Assembly (NCBI RefSeq): GCF_019649055.1
Contig: NW_026570226.1
Span: 248,001 to 312,000 of the forward strand
Length of the DNA stretch: 64,000 nt
Source of the DNA: Paramacrobiotus metropolitanus
Lineage: Eukaryota; Tardigrada; Eutardigrada; Parachela; Macrobiotidae
Reading direction: 5' to 3'
Part shown: positions 1 through 12,267 of the stretch, piece by piece
Numbering within the stretch: position 1 is the first letter of the stretch
Layout of the letters: every line of letters begins with the position of its first letter
The notes under the pieces: generated by a model
Database searches by the model: none
What the model saw: only the letters and a program-made list of their open reading frames with translations
Told to the model about the DNA's origin: nothing
Made by a program: the position numbers and the translations under genes

Positions 1-9
1 AAACAACCT

Positions 10-126
10 TTACGAGCTAGCCAAATTAAATGGTCCAAAATGTCCGCTTTAGGGTCATTTTATGGTTTATCCGATAATACACAGCCACTTCAAACGAATT
101 TTACGAGCTAGCCAAATTAAATGGTC
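10..126. repeat. 26-bp direct repeat at left edge
   Basis: Positions 10-35 and 101-126 are identical. The copies lie 91 bases apart in non-coding sequence and begin TTACGAGCTAGCC. They may be the end of a longer tandem repeat that continues left of the window. No function can be assigned. Confidence 0.8.
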
Positions 127-462
127 GAAATAACTTGAGTAACTTGATCTAGAATTACCGTGCTCCATCTAAATTCTAAAGTAACTTATTATAACGAGAA
201 CTCTTCGCATAATGAACGGTAATACGAGTAAGATTGCAGTTAAAGACTGAAGTTTATAGGACGTTAGTGAACCACTAAACAAAGCAAATCGCTGATATAT
301 ACTTTTTAAAACTTACGGATGCCCACCATGATGTGATACCATTAACTGTACACATCACTTGTAACTTTTTAGCAATATAACGGATACAAAAGCGTACATA
401 TAACACGACGTTTGTGCCAAAGGAAGATAACTTCCAGGAATGGACATTCAAAACAGCAGCCA

Positions 463-517
463 GCCACACAGCCAAGGTAAGTACCCCCGCAATAATCCAC
501 TCCAAAACTTTCAACAT
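463..517 (-). CDS. Possible first exon of a DPM3-like membrane protein (partial)
   Basis: Reading left from an ATG at 515-517, the frame starts MLKVLEWIIAGVLTLAVWLA and stays open for about 80 codons. The pattern M-x-K-x3-W followed by a hydrophobic helix resembles the N-terminus of DPM3, the small subunit that anchors dolichol-phosphate-mannose synthase in the ER membrane. If the exon ends at a GTACGC donor near 398 it encodes about 40 residues, and the next exon would lie left of the window. I found no convincing second exon between 1 and 390. It would sit head to head with ALG11, another dolichol-pathway gene. The identification rests on a short weak match; it could equally be an unrelated membrane peptide or chance. 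Confidence 0.25.
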
Positions 518-1250
518 TCTTCAACAAAATTCCACAGAGCGAACTAACAAAACAAACAAACTAGTCCTTCGTCTTCAAACTTCGAACTAATAATACGATA
601 TTATTGGGCCAAGTCCCAGTTGCTGTGCCAGTGCCAGGTGGAAATTCAACAATTTAAGTTAACTGTAGGATCTGCTGTCTGTATACTCTGTAGATGTCCC
701 CCGATTGCTGATTGTTGCAGCATATCCAGTGCACTGCTAAACAAAAGAAGACGAAACAACAGAGCTCTCAAAACAAGAAAATAACATCAAGACTTCCTGT
801 TTCAAAACATTTTGTACTTAATACTATCAGCAGAAAATTAGAAAAATCGTAAATAAAGTAACAGATTGTGAAAAAAGTTTTAAATCCCTGCACTGTACAC
901 TCCCTCCGTGAAGACGGGTGTTACTTTAAGCACACGTGTAGCACTGTCAGCCAGCCAGATGTTTTATCTCTATCCTGAATCTTTTTTGTGATTTTCTAAA
1001 TTTTGGTTGAAGATTGAAGAGTTTCTAAATTTTTGTGAATTTGTCTTTCACTTTTCGTTTTCAGTATCTCTTTTTGTCTTTTTGCTGCACAACAGTACGT
1101 TTGTTTCAGTAATGATTTCTAAATCAGTTGACAACGAACTTGTTGCAGGGATTTAAGGGAAAACGGAGACATGTAACAGTTTCAAACGGTGGTGAAAAGG
1201 AGAACTAAAAACCGAAATTCCTTTCGCTTGGACGCTGTCAGAAACACAAC

Positions 1251-3326
1251 ATGGCTTCCGCATTTTTTGCCCTTGCGTGTGTGGTTGTGTTTGTTTGCAT
1301 TACGATAGTAAGCCTACTAACTGGATTCGCTCTCGTTCTTTCACTGAAATCTCGCCTGCAGAGAAGACGGAGGAAAGCGTAAGCGCATTTCAATCATATT
1401 GCTACGTACACGTACTTCGATACGTATATGTACACAAATTATTTTAACGGAGATTTCATACGTTTGTGTCGATGTGTATTTAATGCCGGTGCACTGTTTT
1501 TCGTTACCCTACAGGTTTTCTGTTGGATTTTTTCATCCTTATTGTATGGGTGGCGGGGGTGGAGAACGAGTGCTGTGGGCAGCACTGAATAGTCTTGGAT
1601 CCAGACGTTCCGATGTGGAGTACATCATTTACACAGGCGACGATGCGGACAAGTGTTGTAAATTTCGAGAGCATGTGATACATCGCTTCAAAATTTCAAT
1701 CCCCGCAGATATTACAGTGCGATTTGTGCACTTGCGAATGCGGACGCTGCTGGAAGCACATCATTATCCTATGCTGACCATGATCGGGCAAAGTATTGGA
1801 TCCATGATAGTTGGTGTGGAAGCATTATGGAAGTTTAGTCCAGATGTTTACATTGATACAACAGGTGAATTACGAGTAGCATGAGTGGTTTCAGCAAGCG
1901 TGGGGTTGTTTAGGCAGCTTTAAAGTGTGGAAAATACCAAGAATATTTTCTGTTGCATGCAAAACCTTATCTTTTTTATGCGTGTTTCTAATTTTTCTGA
2001 TGAAATTCTTTGTGCCACACAAGTAATTGTTTTACATAGGTGAATAATAGCTAGTCTGGATCATATTCGCTGCTGCAAATTGCGAACCCGCGACTGACAC
2101 TAATTATCAGTCGTTCTTATTAGCTTGAGTTAGAAAACATGTTTCCTCATATTCTTCGCTTTTGGTTTGCGAACAACAGAGCTGTAAAATTATCCCTTTC
2201 GACCTTAGTATAGATTTTATAGGTATTGGGATAACTTGCCCAGTGGTGTCTGTATCTTTTTATTTTTATTTTACAGGGCATGCTTTTACATTCCCTTTAT
2301 TTTATTTCCTTGGTGGCTGCTCAGTGGGAGCCTATGTCCATTATCCGACCATAAGCACGGATATGCTGTCTCGTGTGAAAGAGCGGAAGACGAGCTATAA
2401 TAATGTCAGTTTTGTTTCGCGCAATCCTTTCCTGAGCGCTCTGAAGATATATTATTACCACATTTTTGCTTGGCTGTATGGATTGGCGGGTAGATGTTGT
2501 GACATTCCCCTCGTTAATTCCACCTGGACGTATAACCATATTATACAATTATGGAAAGGTAGCCAGCCGGTGATTGTGTACCCCCCTTGTAATGTGGAAG
2601 AGTTTTTGAGAATATCACTTCAGCGTGAAGATAGTAAAAATGCCGAGCGAATTTTGATCGTGTCCATTGGTCAGTTTCGACCCGAAAAAGATCACGCACT
2701 ACAACTACATTCGCTTGCGGCATTGCTGTTTATTCTGCCTAAGGAAGTGCGAGATCGGATCCAGATGGATTTTATTGGAGGGTGCAGAAATGCGGATGAT
2801 TATAAACGCGTGGAGACACTGGAACAGTTGGCTGAAAAACTTTTAGTGAAGGATTTTGTGAAGTTCCATCTGAATGCATCTTTCCCCGAACTTTTAGAAA
2901 TTTGCCGGAACGGCACAATTGGGATTCACACTATGTGGAATGAGCATTTCGGAATCGGTAATTTGCATGTAATCTGGTCTTGCGTAAATTCTCTGACCTG
3001 TAAATTTTTCTGGTCCAAAATTTTACAGTCAAAGGCAACATAACTAACATATTTTAGGTGTGGTGGAAGGAATGGCTGCGGGCTTGATCACGGTTGCTCA
3101 TGATTCTGGTGGACCTAAAGCTGATATTGTGGTGGACTTTCAAGGAAAAAACACTGGATTCTTAGCGTCAGATGCAGAAAGCTATGCAAAATGCATGAAA
3201 CAGATTATTTTACTTAATGAGAATGATAGAGATGGTATAAGAAAGCGAGCTAAAGAATCCGTTTTACGATTCACCGACGAAGTGTTTGATGCGAAATTTT
3301 ATAATAACGTCGCCCATTTGCTTTAA
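1251..3326 (+). CDS. ALG11: ALG11, GDP-Man:Man3GlcNAc2-PP-dolichol alpha-1,2-mannosyltransferase
   Basis: Exons 1251-1378, 1515-1864, 2277-2957 and 3058-3326 join in phase to 475 residues (human about 492). ALG11 adds the fourth and fifth mannoses to the lipid-linked oligosaccharide on the cytosolic face of the ER. Exon 1 encodes a hydrophobic N-terminal anchor followed by a basic patch. Exon 2 starts with the family block FFHPYC and a glycine-rich loop ending GGGGGERVLW; the usual Asn-Ala before the glycines is replaced by Met-Gly. Exon 3 carries AFTFPLFYFLGGC and VHYPTISTDML. The EX7E motif of GT4 retaining glycosyltransferases (E382 and E390) spans the exon 3/4 junction, which supports the splice. 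The start is the only ATG giving a typical N-terminus. A poly(A) signal overlaps the stop. Confidence 0.95.
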
Positions 3327-3331
3327 ATAAA
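3326..3331 (+). promoter_or_regulatory. Poly(A) signal AATAAA of ALG11
   Basis: AATAAA begins on the last base of the ALG11 stop codon, so the 3' UTR would be very short. Confidence 0.6.
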
Positions 3332-3775
3332 TGGCTTATTGATTTGCAAAGATCACTATTGTGTGTAAAGACAGAGGTCAGATATTTAAATGATCAATGG
3401 AGAAGATGCCACAGGAGAGTAGCAAGTTATCTTGTTGTTAAATTGTTTAAGTACGTAGTAATACTAATTTCAGTTAAGCGGCTGTTATGAAACGAAATGA
3501 TATTATGATATTATCTATAGGTAAATTCCGTAAATAATCTCCCAAGGTCTCTTCTGCTTAGAATCCTACATAACGTAAAATGCATGCTATTACTTCACAT
3601 TAAAAGTTCAGTTGAAAAGGGCCTCGGAAATCAAATTTCTGATGCAGAATTATCAGTACCTGCTACAGCAGACTATAAAAACTTGTGGAGGCGAGTGTTG
3701 CCTGCACAGTGTACACAAGCCGGCAGATACCGTATTGACATCGCGACGATTAGCATTTTCCAACTCTTGAGTCGA
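3332..3775. other. Intergenic, nothing recognised
   Basis: Spacer between ALG11 and the inverted-repeat element. Only short chance frames; no splice-linked coding, tRNA or simple repeat seen. Confidence 0.5.
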
Positions 3776-4672
3776 TAATTCACACCATCGGCTGGTTGCC
3801 ATTGGGTGTGAAGAAATAATTGCCATTGATTGCTGCTAGTTTGACCAACCAATCACAACTGGCGTTATGATAGCATACTAACGGGCGCAGTAAACGCTTC
3901 TCACCATCCGGTTCGGACCAAATCGGCTCGTGCGTACTGACCGAGGACAAGCTGCTCTGTCGCGTAAAGCGTACTTGCGTCTTGCAGCATACAATAATAC
4001 TACAGTCTACACTGCTGGCATCGCTATTTATGTTACTGTTTGATCATCACAAGCTTTCAGTATCAACTATCAACCAAATCTGATAAGGAAAACAATAATG
4101 AGCACGTTCTGCGGTATACGAGCTTTTTAAGAATTGTTTAACTGCATTTTGATTAATGCAACAGATTCGTTTTCTCAAAATATTTATAGAAATCTATTTA
4201 GTTCGTTTCAAATTTTGTAAACACATTAACGAGTAATATAGTGAAGGCTAAAAGCGAATTTAGCGAAGGGTAACATATGTGATGGTTAAAATCGTGTAAA
4301 AATCACTGCCTACCCCTGGATGCTAAGCTACCGCCCAAGGATATGGCGGGATAGTTGGGGTGCAAGGGGTGCCACCTGAGCCGATAAGTTTTGGGCGGCC
4401 AGCTAAACAATCGGTTAACTGCTGAATCGGGCAGCTTGGGGCGGTCTCGGTCCGGAAACGGTACATGTTGCGGGAAACGCGCCTCTGTTTTTTAACAAAT
4501 CGGCTCCAATAAAACTTTCTTAATATTTAAGGGGTTTCTACAAATAGGCAATGTCGAGGCATACGAATCTTTCCCCTGGACGGAGGAGGCATACTAGGTG
4601 ATTGTCTCTATTGTAATCACAGAAAAATCCCTCCCCTTGACCCAGATACGGCCCAGTCGATGGTGTGAATTA
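3776..4672. mobile_element. TA-flanked element with terminal inverted repeats (MITE-like)
   Basis: Positions 3771-3795 and 4653-4677 are inverted repeats matching at 23 of 25 bases, with core ATTCACACCATCG. If the flanking TA is the target duplication (3776-3777 and 4671-4672), the element is 3778-4670, about 893 bp. TA duplication with short inverted ends suggests a Tc1/mariner-type non-autonomous copy. There is no transposase frame inside. The inverted match runs past the TA, so the exact ends are uncertain. Confidence 0.6.
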
Positions 4673-4896
4673 TAGACACTGCACCACTTTCACAGCCAGT
4701 GGTTATTTAAGATTTTGCTAGTGGGTTCCTTCGGGTTGCGTAACAATATTCTATCTTTGTTGATATTATTACCATTCTCGGTCCATTTGCAATTTAGCAA
4801 TTGCAGAGGAGCAAACCTTCGTGTTCTCTGCCTTGTTTTATTTGGATACAGGATGGTTATGTATAAGTATTAAGAAATTATTCCTTGTTTGTCATC

Positions 4897-6819
4897 ATGG
4901 CTTTGATCAGCCCGTCATTTGTTATCAGTATATTAACTTACCATCTGTTGAATAAAATCCATGTTTATGACTACGCTGCTTCTTGGATGATTTTCCAAAG
5001 ACTGTTATTTTACTTGCCTCCGACTACGGAAGCGTTAAGAGCAGCGTCTGGAATTTCTACCAACAAAGGAAGAGCCTCTGGCAGAGGAAAGCATCGAAGA
5101 GGGCAAACTGATTTTCAGGATCGGGACAGTTTCCAGGTGTCGAAAGATATCGACATAGATCTGCAGAGAACGTACCTTGATATTGAGGTGATATCTGCTC
5201 TTAAGTATTATGCGGAACTCCGGTGGATTCTCAACGTTGGGCTGACATCTGTCATTGCCTATTTACTGACCGAATTTTATTACTCCTTCAAAGACTGGAT
5301 AATTGGAGGTCTGTCAAAGAAACTTATACAATACGACATACTGGTGCAAGTTTTTCTTGACCGAATATTTTCAAGTATTTTGAACGTTGATTTTCTGATG
5401 AATTTATGCAGAAATATACATTTTTAAGACCATCTGTTACCTTCATCTCGGTGTTTGTTTTTACAGCTGCTGCGAACACAGCACGACAGACTGAAACAAA
5501 TTTTAGTTTGCTGTGGTGCATTGTCACCACATTTCTGTGCATTCTTATCCTTGGTCGGCTTGTCCATCTGTACTATGGAGCTACAGAACGCGGCGAATTT
5601 TTCCTGGTATTGTTGGTTGGTGGATTGGGAGCGGTGATTTCCGTTGTAATGCTCGCGTTCAACCGCGGCACTCTGGAATTTGGTTTACGGGATGCTCACA
5701 AGAATTTCACTGAGAAGCTGAATCGGATTCAGCTGATGGGGGAATTTGCGCGGACGGTGAATTTCTCCTACTTTGGATTTGGGTAATTGCTTGCATCTCA
5801 GTCTACCTGATACACCCCAAAGAGACGATGAGGTATTAAATTGATAATTACTAATTTAGACTGTTGGTTGGACTGCTGTCTGGTGTAGCCAGCGCTCTGG
5901 TCGCGTTTCCCGGCATACGGTTTGGGAAAATGTATCGAGATGCAAAGAACAGGCCGTCGCTGAACGAAATCCAGCTCACGTCATGCTATACTCCATCAGC
6001 TTTGCACTACCTGCGGCTCTGTGCCTCCTTTGGATGCCGGCCGTGCAAGAACATTTATGGATGGAAAACAAGTGTATGCTTTTTTTAACGCTAGAATGTT
6101 TCTATACAAATAGTTATTATTACCAGTAACTATTTCTGTCTTTAAGTGCTTGTTGCTTTGTGGATTTTACTGCTGTAATGAAGTCAACTGCGTAGTTTTC
6201 TCTGGAATTGCAACGATTTTGCTCGCGAGATATTTATACCTTTTGGTTTAAATTTTAAGATATCTCTGCTGATAACTAATTTGCATTTACATAACCAGAA
6301 ATAATAAAAGTTTTTTTTGCAGATATGAGTTTCGAAATGTTTCGCACCATTCTTCTACTGTTGGGCATTGTTGTCCGTTTTCTTACGATGAACGGCTTTC
6401 TCCAGGCCCATTTGGATTCGCCCCGAAAGCGCATGCATGCCCTCCACCAGGAGCCTGGAAGAATCGAAGCGGAAAAGTTGCAGTTTTTATTGGCTGCCCC
6501 TTCGCGGTATATTGGCGTAGCTGCGGTGCAGTATGTGGCGCCCTTGGTCATCCTGACTATGTTGTCATTCTTGTATCTAAGCGCGGATATGGAATCTTTT
6601 TTCCCGGTTAAAGGCGACTGGACGTACAATAGAGTTTTTGGTTGGCTTGGTTTGCCGGCGGATTACACGGCTACTGTGTATGAAATCCACAATGCAGTTT
6701 GGTCACTGTTTACGGGAGCCCTTCTCAAAGCATTGTTTGGATATCTGATTTGGTGGATATTGATATCTCATTTTTGTTTTTCTTTGTTTGCTTATTATAT
6801 TTTGCAAGATCAGCAGTAG
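4897..6819 (+). CDS. TMEM161: TMEM161 family multi-pass membrane protein (frame conflict in exon 3)
   Basis: Exons are about 4897-5308, 5467-5782, 5860-6071 and 6323-6819. Read continuously they give 478 residues; human TMEM161A/B are about 480. Family matches include the N-terminal hydrophobic segment, LTEFYYSF, the stretch ending LEFGL, the FPGIRFGKM block, QAHLDSPRKR and QYVAPLV near the C-terminus. The protein is predicted to cross the membrane many times; TMEM161 is linked to cation currents in vertebrate heart, but its biochemical role is unclear. After position 5980 the frame used by the rest of exon 3 loses the expected transmembrane helix. The +2 frame from ATG 5983 supplies it (MLYSISFALPAALCLLWM) and rejoins exon 4 through an alternative acceptor ending at 6329. 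A 1-base indel near 5981 is therefore likely, either an assembly error or a real lesion. Confidence 0.85.
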
Positions 6820-7559
6820 CCCTTGTTTTCGTTTTATTTTGTGGTTTACTGATTTTACTCCGTGGCCCTTGTTGATAGTGCCTTTTGTTATGTTATGGTT
6901 GTTTGCTCACCATCCTTCCCTGTGTGATTTTTAAATTATTAGCAGCCGTAATAATAGTAAATGCAAATTAACTTGCGAATTATTTGTACTGTGCAAATAA
7001 TTTTGTTTCCTGGATGTCAGCATGTTGATTTTGAAAGGGTTTTCCCAATTAGACGGTACATTGTACATCAATTTCGAAATAAAAAAACAGTAAACTTGTG
7101 TCTCCTCTCCAACCTCCTGTGGTGGTGTCTGGACCAAATGACGTAGCAAGTGCAGTACGCGACTCCAGAACGACTATTTCAGAAATAAGTTCAGTAATGC
7201 CAGCGTAGGTTTAAAAAGCCATGATAATGCCGTATTTAATGGCAGCCGTTTTTTTAAAACTCGTTACGACGTTACACATCTATTCTTTCAGTGGGAATTG
7301 GTAGTTTTGTTAAACAGTTAAACGTTATTTGTCTACCGAAAACTGTTCCACCATATTAGCAATTGTGTGTTCCGTGTTATTCACCAGATTAAACATATTT
7401 GTGCGGAGGCCTTCCCTAACGACGACATCTTTCCTGTGATTCAGTGAACGCTACGGCTAAGCGGGCCTAAGCCTCTCAAAACAGTGAAAACTCCTCCTGA
7501 ACGCACTTGTCTTTGTGAAGATAAGTGAAAGCTGGTGCTTTGATGCAATCGTACCCAAG
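6820..7559. other. Intergenic between TMEM161 and CCDC47
   Basis: Contains the TMEM161 3' UTR and the CCDC47 promoter and 5' UTR. No recognisable TATA box or further coding. Confidence 0.5.
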
Positions 7560-9923
7560 ATGAAAACTTGGACGATCTTGTTTTTATTTGTGTTGGCCGT
7601 CACTCAACTGGCCAAGGCGAGCGGCCTCGACAGTGACTTTGCAGAGTTTGACGAGGAGGAGTTTGTTGATGAGCCGTCGGAGAAGAGCAAGGTGGAGTCG
7701 CAAAAGAATACGGATGAGGACGTCTTAGAATCAATAGACACGGAAGCTGATGTGAAGCGACCAGATGCCGGCGAGGAAGAAGACGAGGTAAAAATACCTG
7801 AAGTGTTTTTTGTGCTGGGTAATTTCATGCTGCAAAGCCTTGATAAACAGTTCAGTTTAGTTTACAGACAATAATTATTACGTATCAAAGGTTTAATTGC
7901 TGTTTGTGAGGTGTACTAATCCTTATCACACGGTTTCTGGTTCCGCACTTTAGACTGAAGGGGACGCATATATTGAACAAGAGCAGTACGATCCGAACGA
8001 ATTCGAGGGTTACGAAGATGACCGAAGTTCTTTTGGACGTGCCGGTTCTTCTGGGCAGAGCCAGAAACCCCCACCAGAGCTGAAAATCGCTGAGGTATTT
8101 CGTTGTAAATTGGTAAAGTGGTACGAAAAGCAAAGCTATCCGGCATGACATACTCGTAAAGTTTTCCGCTTGTTCTCTTGAAAAATTATGCACTTAGTAA
8201 TGAGAATACATAGGCACGTAGCCCCTAACAGTTGCACATACGTTATTGTGCAACTATTAGTACTTACATGATGGCTGGCAAGTTATTTAGGCAGTTTTGA
8301 CGGTGTTCTTGCAGGTTCCGATGGTGTTGGGAAGAAACTGGGAGCATTATTACGTAGAGTATTTGTTGATCTCCGGACTCATGTTTTACCTAGTCTGGTA
8401 TGCATCTGGAAAAGCAACTAATTCAAAACTGGCGACCGCGTGGTTGGACACACATTTTGAATTGTTAAACCAAAATTTCGCTCTTGTGGGTATGTCGGGC
8501 ATTTTGATCGGTATTATTGGAAAACAGCAGTTATGGTGTCAGGAATTTTCCGAATTGTATAAATGAGATCGCTTTGAAATTGGTTTCTGCTTGTTTACAG
8601 GAGACGAAGGCACAAACAAAGAGGTGACTCTGTCGACTTCTTCGCCAGATGCGGGCGCGGAAGGCGATGCGATGGGTGATGGAACCAAAAAACCTTCCAA
8701 ATTTATAAAGGAGGCTGATCATATTTACACTTTATGGTGCAGTGGCAGAATGTATGTGGAAGGCATGCTGGTGACATTGAAATTAAGGAAGCGACAAGAT
8801 CTGTTGTCGTCTGTTTGGAGATTATTCCGCCCCAGTAACGATCAGATTGTGAGTACAACAGCAAAATCCCGAAGTGGAAAGACATCTGGAGTTACTGTGT
8901 TGTATGTTTAGTGTATTCGATATTATATGGAAAAGGAAGAAATGGACACCTTTGTGCTAGCTGTATCCAAGAAGGGAAGCATTCCTAAACTTCAAAAAGA
9001 CATGACAGAGTTGGGATTATTTTGTCCTGATCGGAAAGGCGGGGATCGGTTTGGATTACCCTCTTCCTTTACTGTGCTTTCGGAAATTGGAGAATCAATT
9101 TTTGCCCTTCTTGACACCAAGGTAAACATGCTTGCATTTTGTTGTTATTTCGCAATCTGATTGGATGACTTAATTCTGTGCTTCCAGGTTTTGGCTGTAA
9201 TTGAAAAGTATGAACCGGAAATGGAATACATGTTTTTTTCTGATCAGTATAACCCGAAATCCGAGGACGCCCAGCAGCAGAATCAGCAAATAAAGAGGCC
9301 TGAGCCTATGAAAATCCTGCAGTTTTGTTTTAATTGTGAGTTCCCTAATTTTTTTGTATCCGTGGCATGTACTACGTGTTTATCTGCTTCGTAGTGCCAA
9401 AAAATTTGTCCAATCCGACGGAGGTTATGGAGTATATGCATCCTTTACTGCTTATGACATTCTATCTGGTCGAAAAAGTCCATCGTTATCGCCTGCAGAG
9501 AGAAGTACTGTGCGAAATTCGTGGTATGAAATTTTAAATCAGTAAATAAAATTTTCTGTAGGCTAAACTGAAAGCTGAGAAGAACCGCCAGAAAGTCCAG
9601 GAAGAATATTTAAAAAGTACACACGCTCAGCGCCAAGAAGCGGCTCAGCTAAGACGGGAAGAGAAGCGACGGATAGAAAAAGAAAAGATACTTAGTGAGG
9701 AGGATCCTGAAAAGCAGCGCAAGTGGGAGGTAAAACTAAATCAGTTCGTTAGAACGAACATCTTTATTCGTTGGATCGTAGCATAATGCTTATTTGGATT
9801 TTCCTTATTCGTGAGTACTGTACTGCTAGTTTGAAACTGCTGTTATTCTAGGAACGTGATTATCGACGAGAAATGAAAAAGAAAGGTCCAAAAGTGAAAG
9901 CAATTAAAGTAAAGGCCATGTGA
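7560..9923 (+). CDS. CCDC47: CCDC47 (calumin), ER membrane PAT/multipass translocon component
   Basis: Nine exons join in phase to 499 residues (human 483): 7560-7787, 7954-8094, 8315-8489, 8601-8848, 8912-9121, 9188-9335, 9395-9504, 9562-9729 and 9852-9923. A signal peptide (ending near LAKAS) is followed by an acidic luminal region with EFEGYED, a membrane segment at about residues 137-153, and the conserved cytosolic part ([36 protein letters not shown]). The basic coiled C-terminus contains [15 protein letters not shown] and ends IKVKAM, as in vertebrates. CCDC47 binds Ca2+ in the ER lumen and works with Asterix/WDR83OS as an intramembrane chaperone for multi-pass proteins. The exon 7 donor (GAA|GTACTG) was chosen because it alone restores the conserved [14 protein letters not shown] join. 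Confidence 0.95.
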
Positions 9924-11497
9924 GACAACAACTTGTTTTGTTTTCAAGTTTGTTTTGCTTGTGAATACACCAAAGTAAACCTTTTTGATTGCTGTTCGCT
10001 AAAAAACCGCATGCCGTCAGTCCAAACGAGATCTGGAGTTGGCATGCAATTGTGACTGCATTGTGAAAATGCTGCTGAAGTTTCGTGTTTAATGAACTGT
10101 TTTCTAAATTTTCTGTACTTTTTTCTGTATTGGGTTTTCGGCAGTTTTAATTGTTTTATTCCATGCATCAGTCTAATTTATTTTGATTTACAAATAAATG
10201 CCTAACACCTCATTGCTTTTTCGGAAACATTCCTTGCTACGAGTCGCCTACGAAAGTCCCAGCGTCTCAGACTTCTACGTACGGTGCATACTTCGAAGTA
10301 TTGCATTTACAGACAGAAGAAGAAACGAAACGGAAGTGAAATGTTACTAAAGAAAAACTGGTGCAAAGAATGTTACAAAGAACAAATACTTAATCAAAGA
10401 ATGGTTAGGACTCCAGGAAGATTCTGTGCTTTAAGTAAAACTGACAAACAATAAATTGGCGGATGGTGCAATTTTAAGGAACTATGGTACTCGTATAAGT
10501 CGTACAAAATCATTACAGCGTAGTAGCGTACATGTTGCTATATACACGTGTTATGACTTTTATAATTTGAGGCGGTTTTCTTAATTAGTCGAACGCCAGC
10601 AAGTTCGAGAAAGAGCAGCGCGCGAGCAGTAAATTCTGAAATTCTTAAGTGATCAAGGTTCTAACCGATATTCTGGGCATTCCTAACCAATTTGCCTTTT
10701 CTTAGATTATTCATCATCATACTACTGTGATGGTGTCTAAAGAACGTAATTAATGCTCAAATTGTAGGATTGTAGGAAGGCATTTAATCATAATAAATGT
10801 ATACCGCAGGGCGCAGAGTCTTGCATGCAGGTCTGATTAATCGACCGTGCGCTTTGTGTACCAACCTCGAAATTCTAAGAAAATGTCAGAGCAAAAGTTT
10901 TCGATTGTTCCGATAATCGGGTTTCTTATGTTTTTAAAACGAAACGATTTAATTTTCGGGATCGTAAAACCCAAGAATTGTGAGGGGTTAATTCAACTTA
11001 ATTACTTACGTTAATTGCGCAGATCAGGGCGGTGTACCGCAAATGTAGCAGCCACCGTGGGGTTGACGCCTGGGAGTAGGAAACTGGTACATGCATACTC
11101 CATGGTCTGTACTCTGTATATTGACGATTCTCGCCCGGATGGCGCCCTGGGGCGGTTGGGACCCGTGCGACTCAGGTGCGACGGGAAGTCATCGTAGGCC
11201 CATAGAAACTAGTGCTTATCCCGGCACTTTTTAAACAGCGCGCGTTCGCAAACTGTACTGCTTGTTAACTGGGAAGTTACATGAAAATTCACAAAAACCA
11301 TACTCTGTAAACGAGGAAAAAATGTGTGATAAAAATGCTTACAGTATTCTTGAATTAAGTGGTAGCTCTATGGCCACGGTGTTACTCTACCGCCTTAAAT
11401 TTTAGCACAAGGCCAGAAACAGAGCGCATGCGTAGTTCTCCTGTTGGCGCACTGTAAAATCCCTGTTTGTTAGTGACGTCAAAATGACACACTGCCA
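9924..11497. other. CCDC47 3' UTR and intergenic DNA
   Basis: A poly(A) signal AATAAA lies at 10193-10198, about 270 bases past the CCDC47 stop. The rest holds a GC-richer patch at about 11020-11200 without a persuasive gene. No tRNA, repeat array or splice-linked coding was recognised. Confidence 0.5.
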
Positions 11498-12045
11498 GTC
11501 TGCACTTAGGGTTGTCATCACGTCATCACACGCTATCACAATCACGCCGATTTCCTGTTCCCAATCCCATCATGCCGAAGAATTATGGCTGTGATAATGT
11601 GATGGGATGAATGATGGGATTGGGAAGTGATGGGATGGTTTTCCACTGCCCGAAAATATGTGTTTTAGTGCCAAAATTTACTGTGCTTCGGTTATTCCGC
11701 ATAACTTTTCGCGCAACAAACTTTTTTCCTTTATAAATCAGGCGAGAGCTGCCTGGGGAAAACTTTCTAAGAAAGACCTTTAGCATGTTGTCATTACGGT
11801 ACGCTACGTAGCTTCTACCACAGTCCATTTCATTTGATTGATAACGCCTTTCTCACTTGTGATAACTGTTTTTACAACATTTATACTTTATGTAAACATT
11901 AAAATAATTTTTTTTCGGAATATAAATTATTGAAATTTTATTTTATATTCGTCCCACCAATCCCACTATTCCCATCACTTCACGTTCCCAATCCCATCAC
12001 ATCCCACCTCAAAATTCAGGGTGGGATGACAACCCTAGTCTGCAG
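11498..12045. mobile_element. hAT-like MITE with TAGGGTTGTCATC ends
   Basis: The 13-bp sequence TAGGGTTGTCATC at 11507-11519 is repeated inverted at 12025-12037. The flanks 11498-11505 (GTCTGCAC) and 12038-12045 (GTCTGCAG) match at 7 of 8 bases, which fits the 8-bp target duplication of hAT elements. The interior (about 530 bp) has many subterminal copies of CCCATCA/TGATGGG in both orientations, as expected for transposase-binding sites, and no transposase. It lies about 220 bases upstream of MRPL2, so it may contribute to that promoter. Confidence 0.7.
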
Positions 12046-12267
12046 TCCAGGCGAGAATCACGAATTACAGGCCCTGTATGCTCGCACTGGCTTTTTCAGG
12101 CTTTCATGTTTTCAGTTTTCTTGTTGTCTTTTTGGTTTTGTCTTTTCGTCTTTAGTCTTTTTAGTTAAATTGCAGTAGTACACCAGAAATTGTGTGATGG
12201 ATGAAACAATCCTTTAAACAATCTAGGTGTTACTCTGCTCAAGCAACAGGAGCGAAAAACGTTGGAA

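Noticed and set aside
5981-6003. Mini-intron explaining the TMEM161 frame change
   Set aside because: Candidate GT-AG pairs are only 19-22 bases apart; an indel is more likely.
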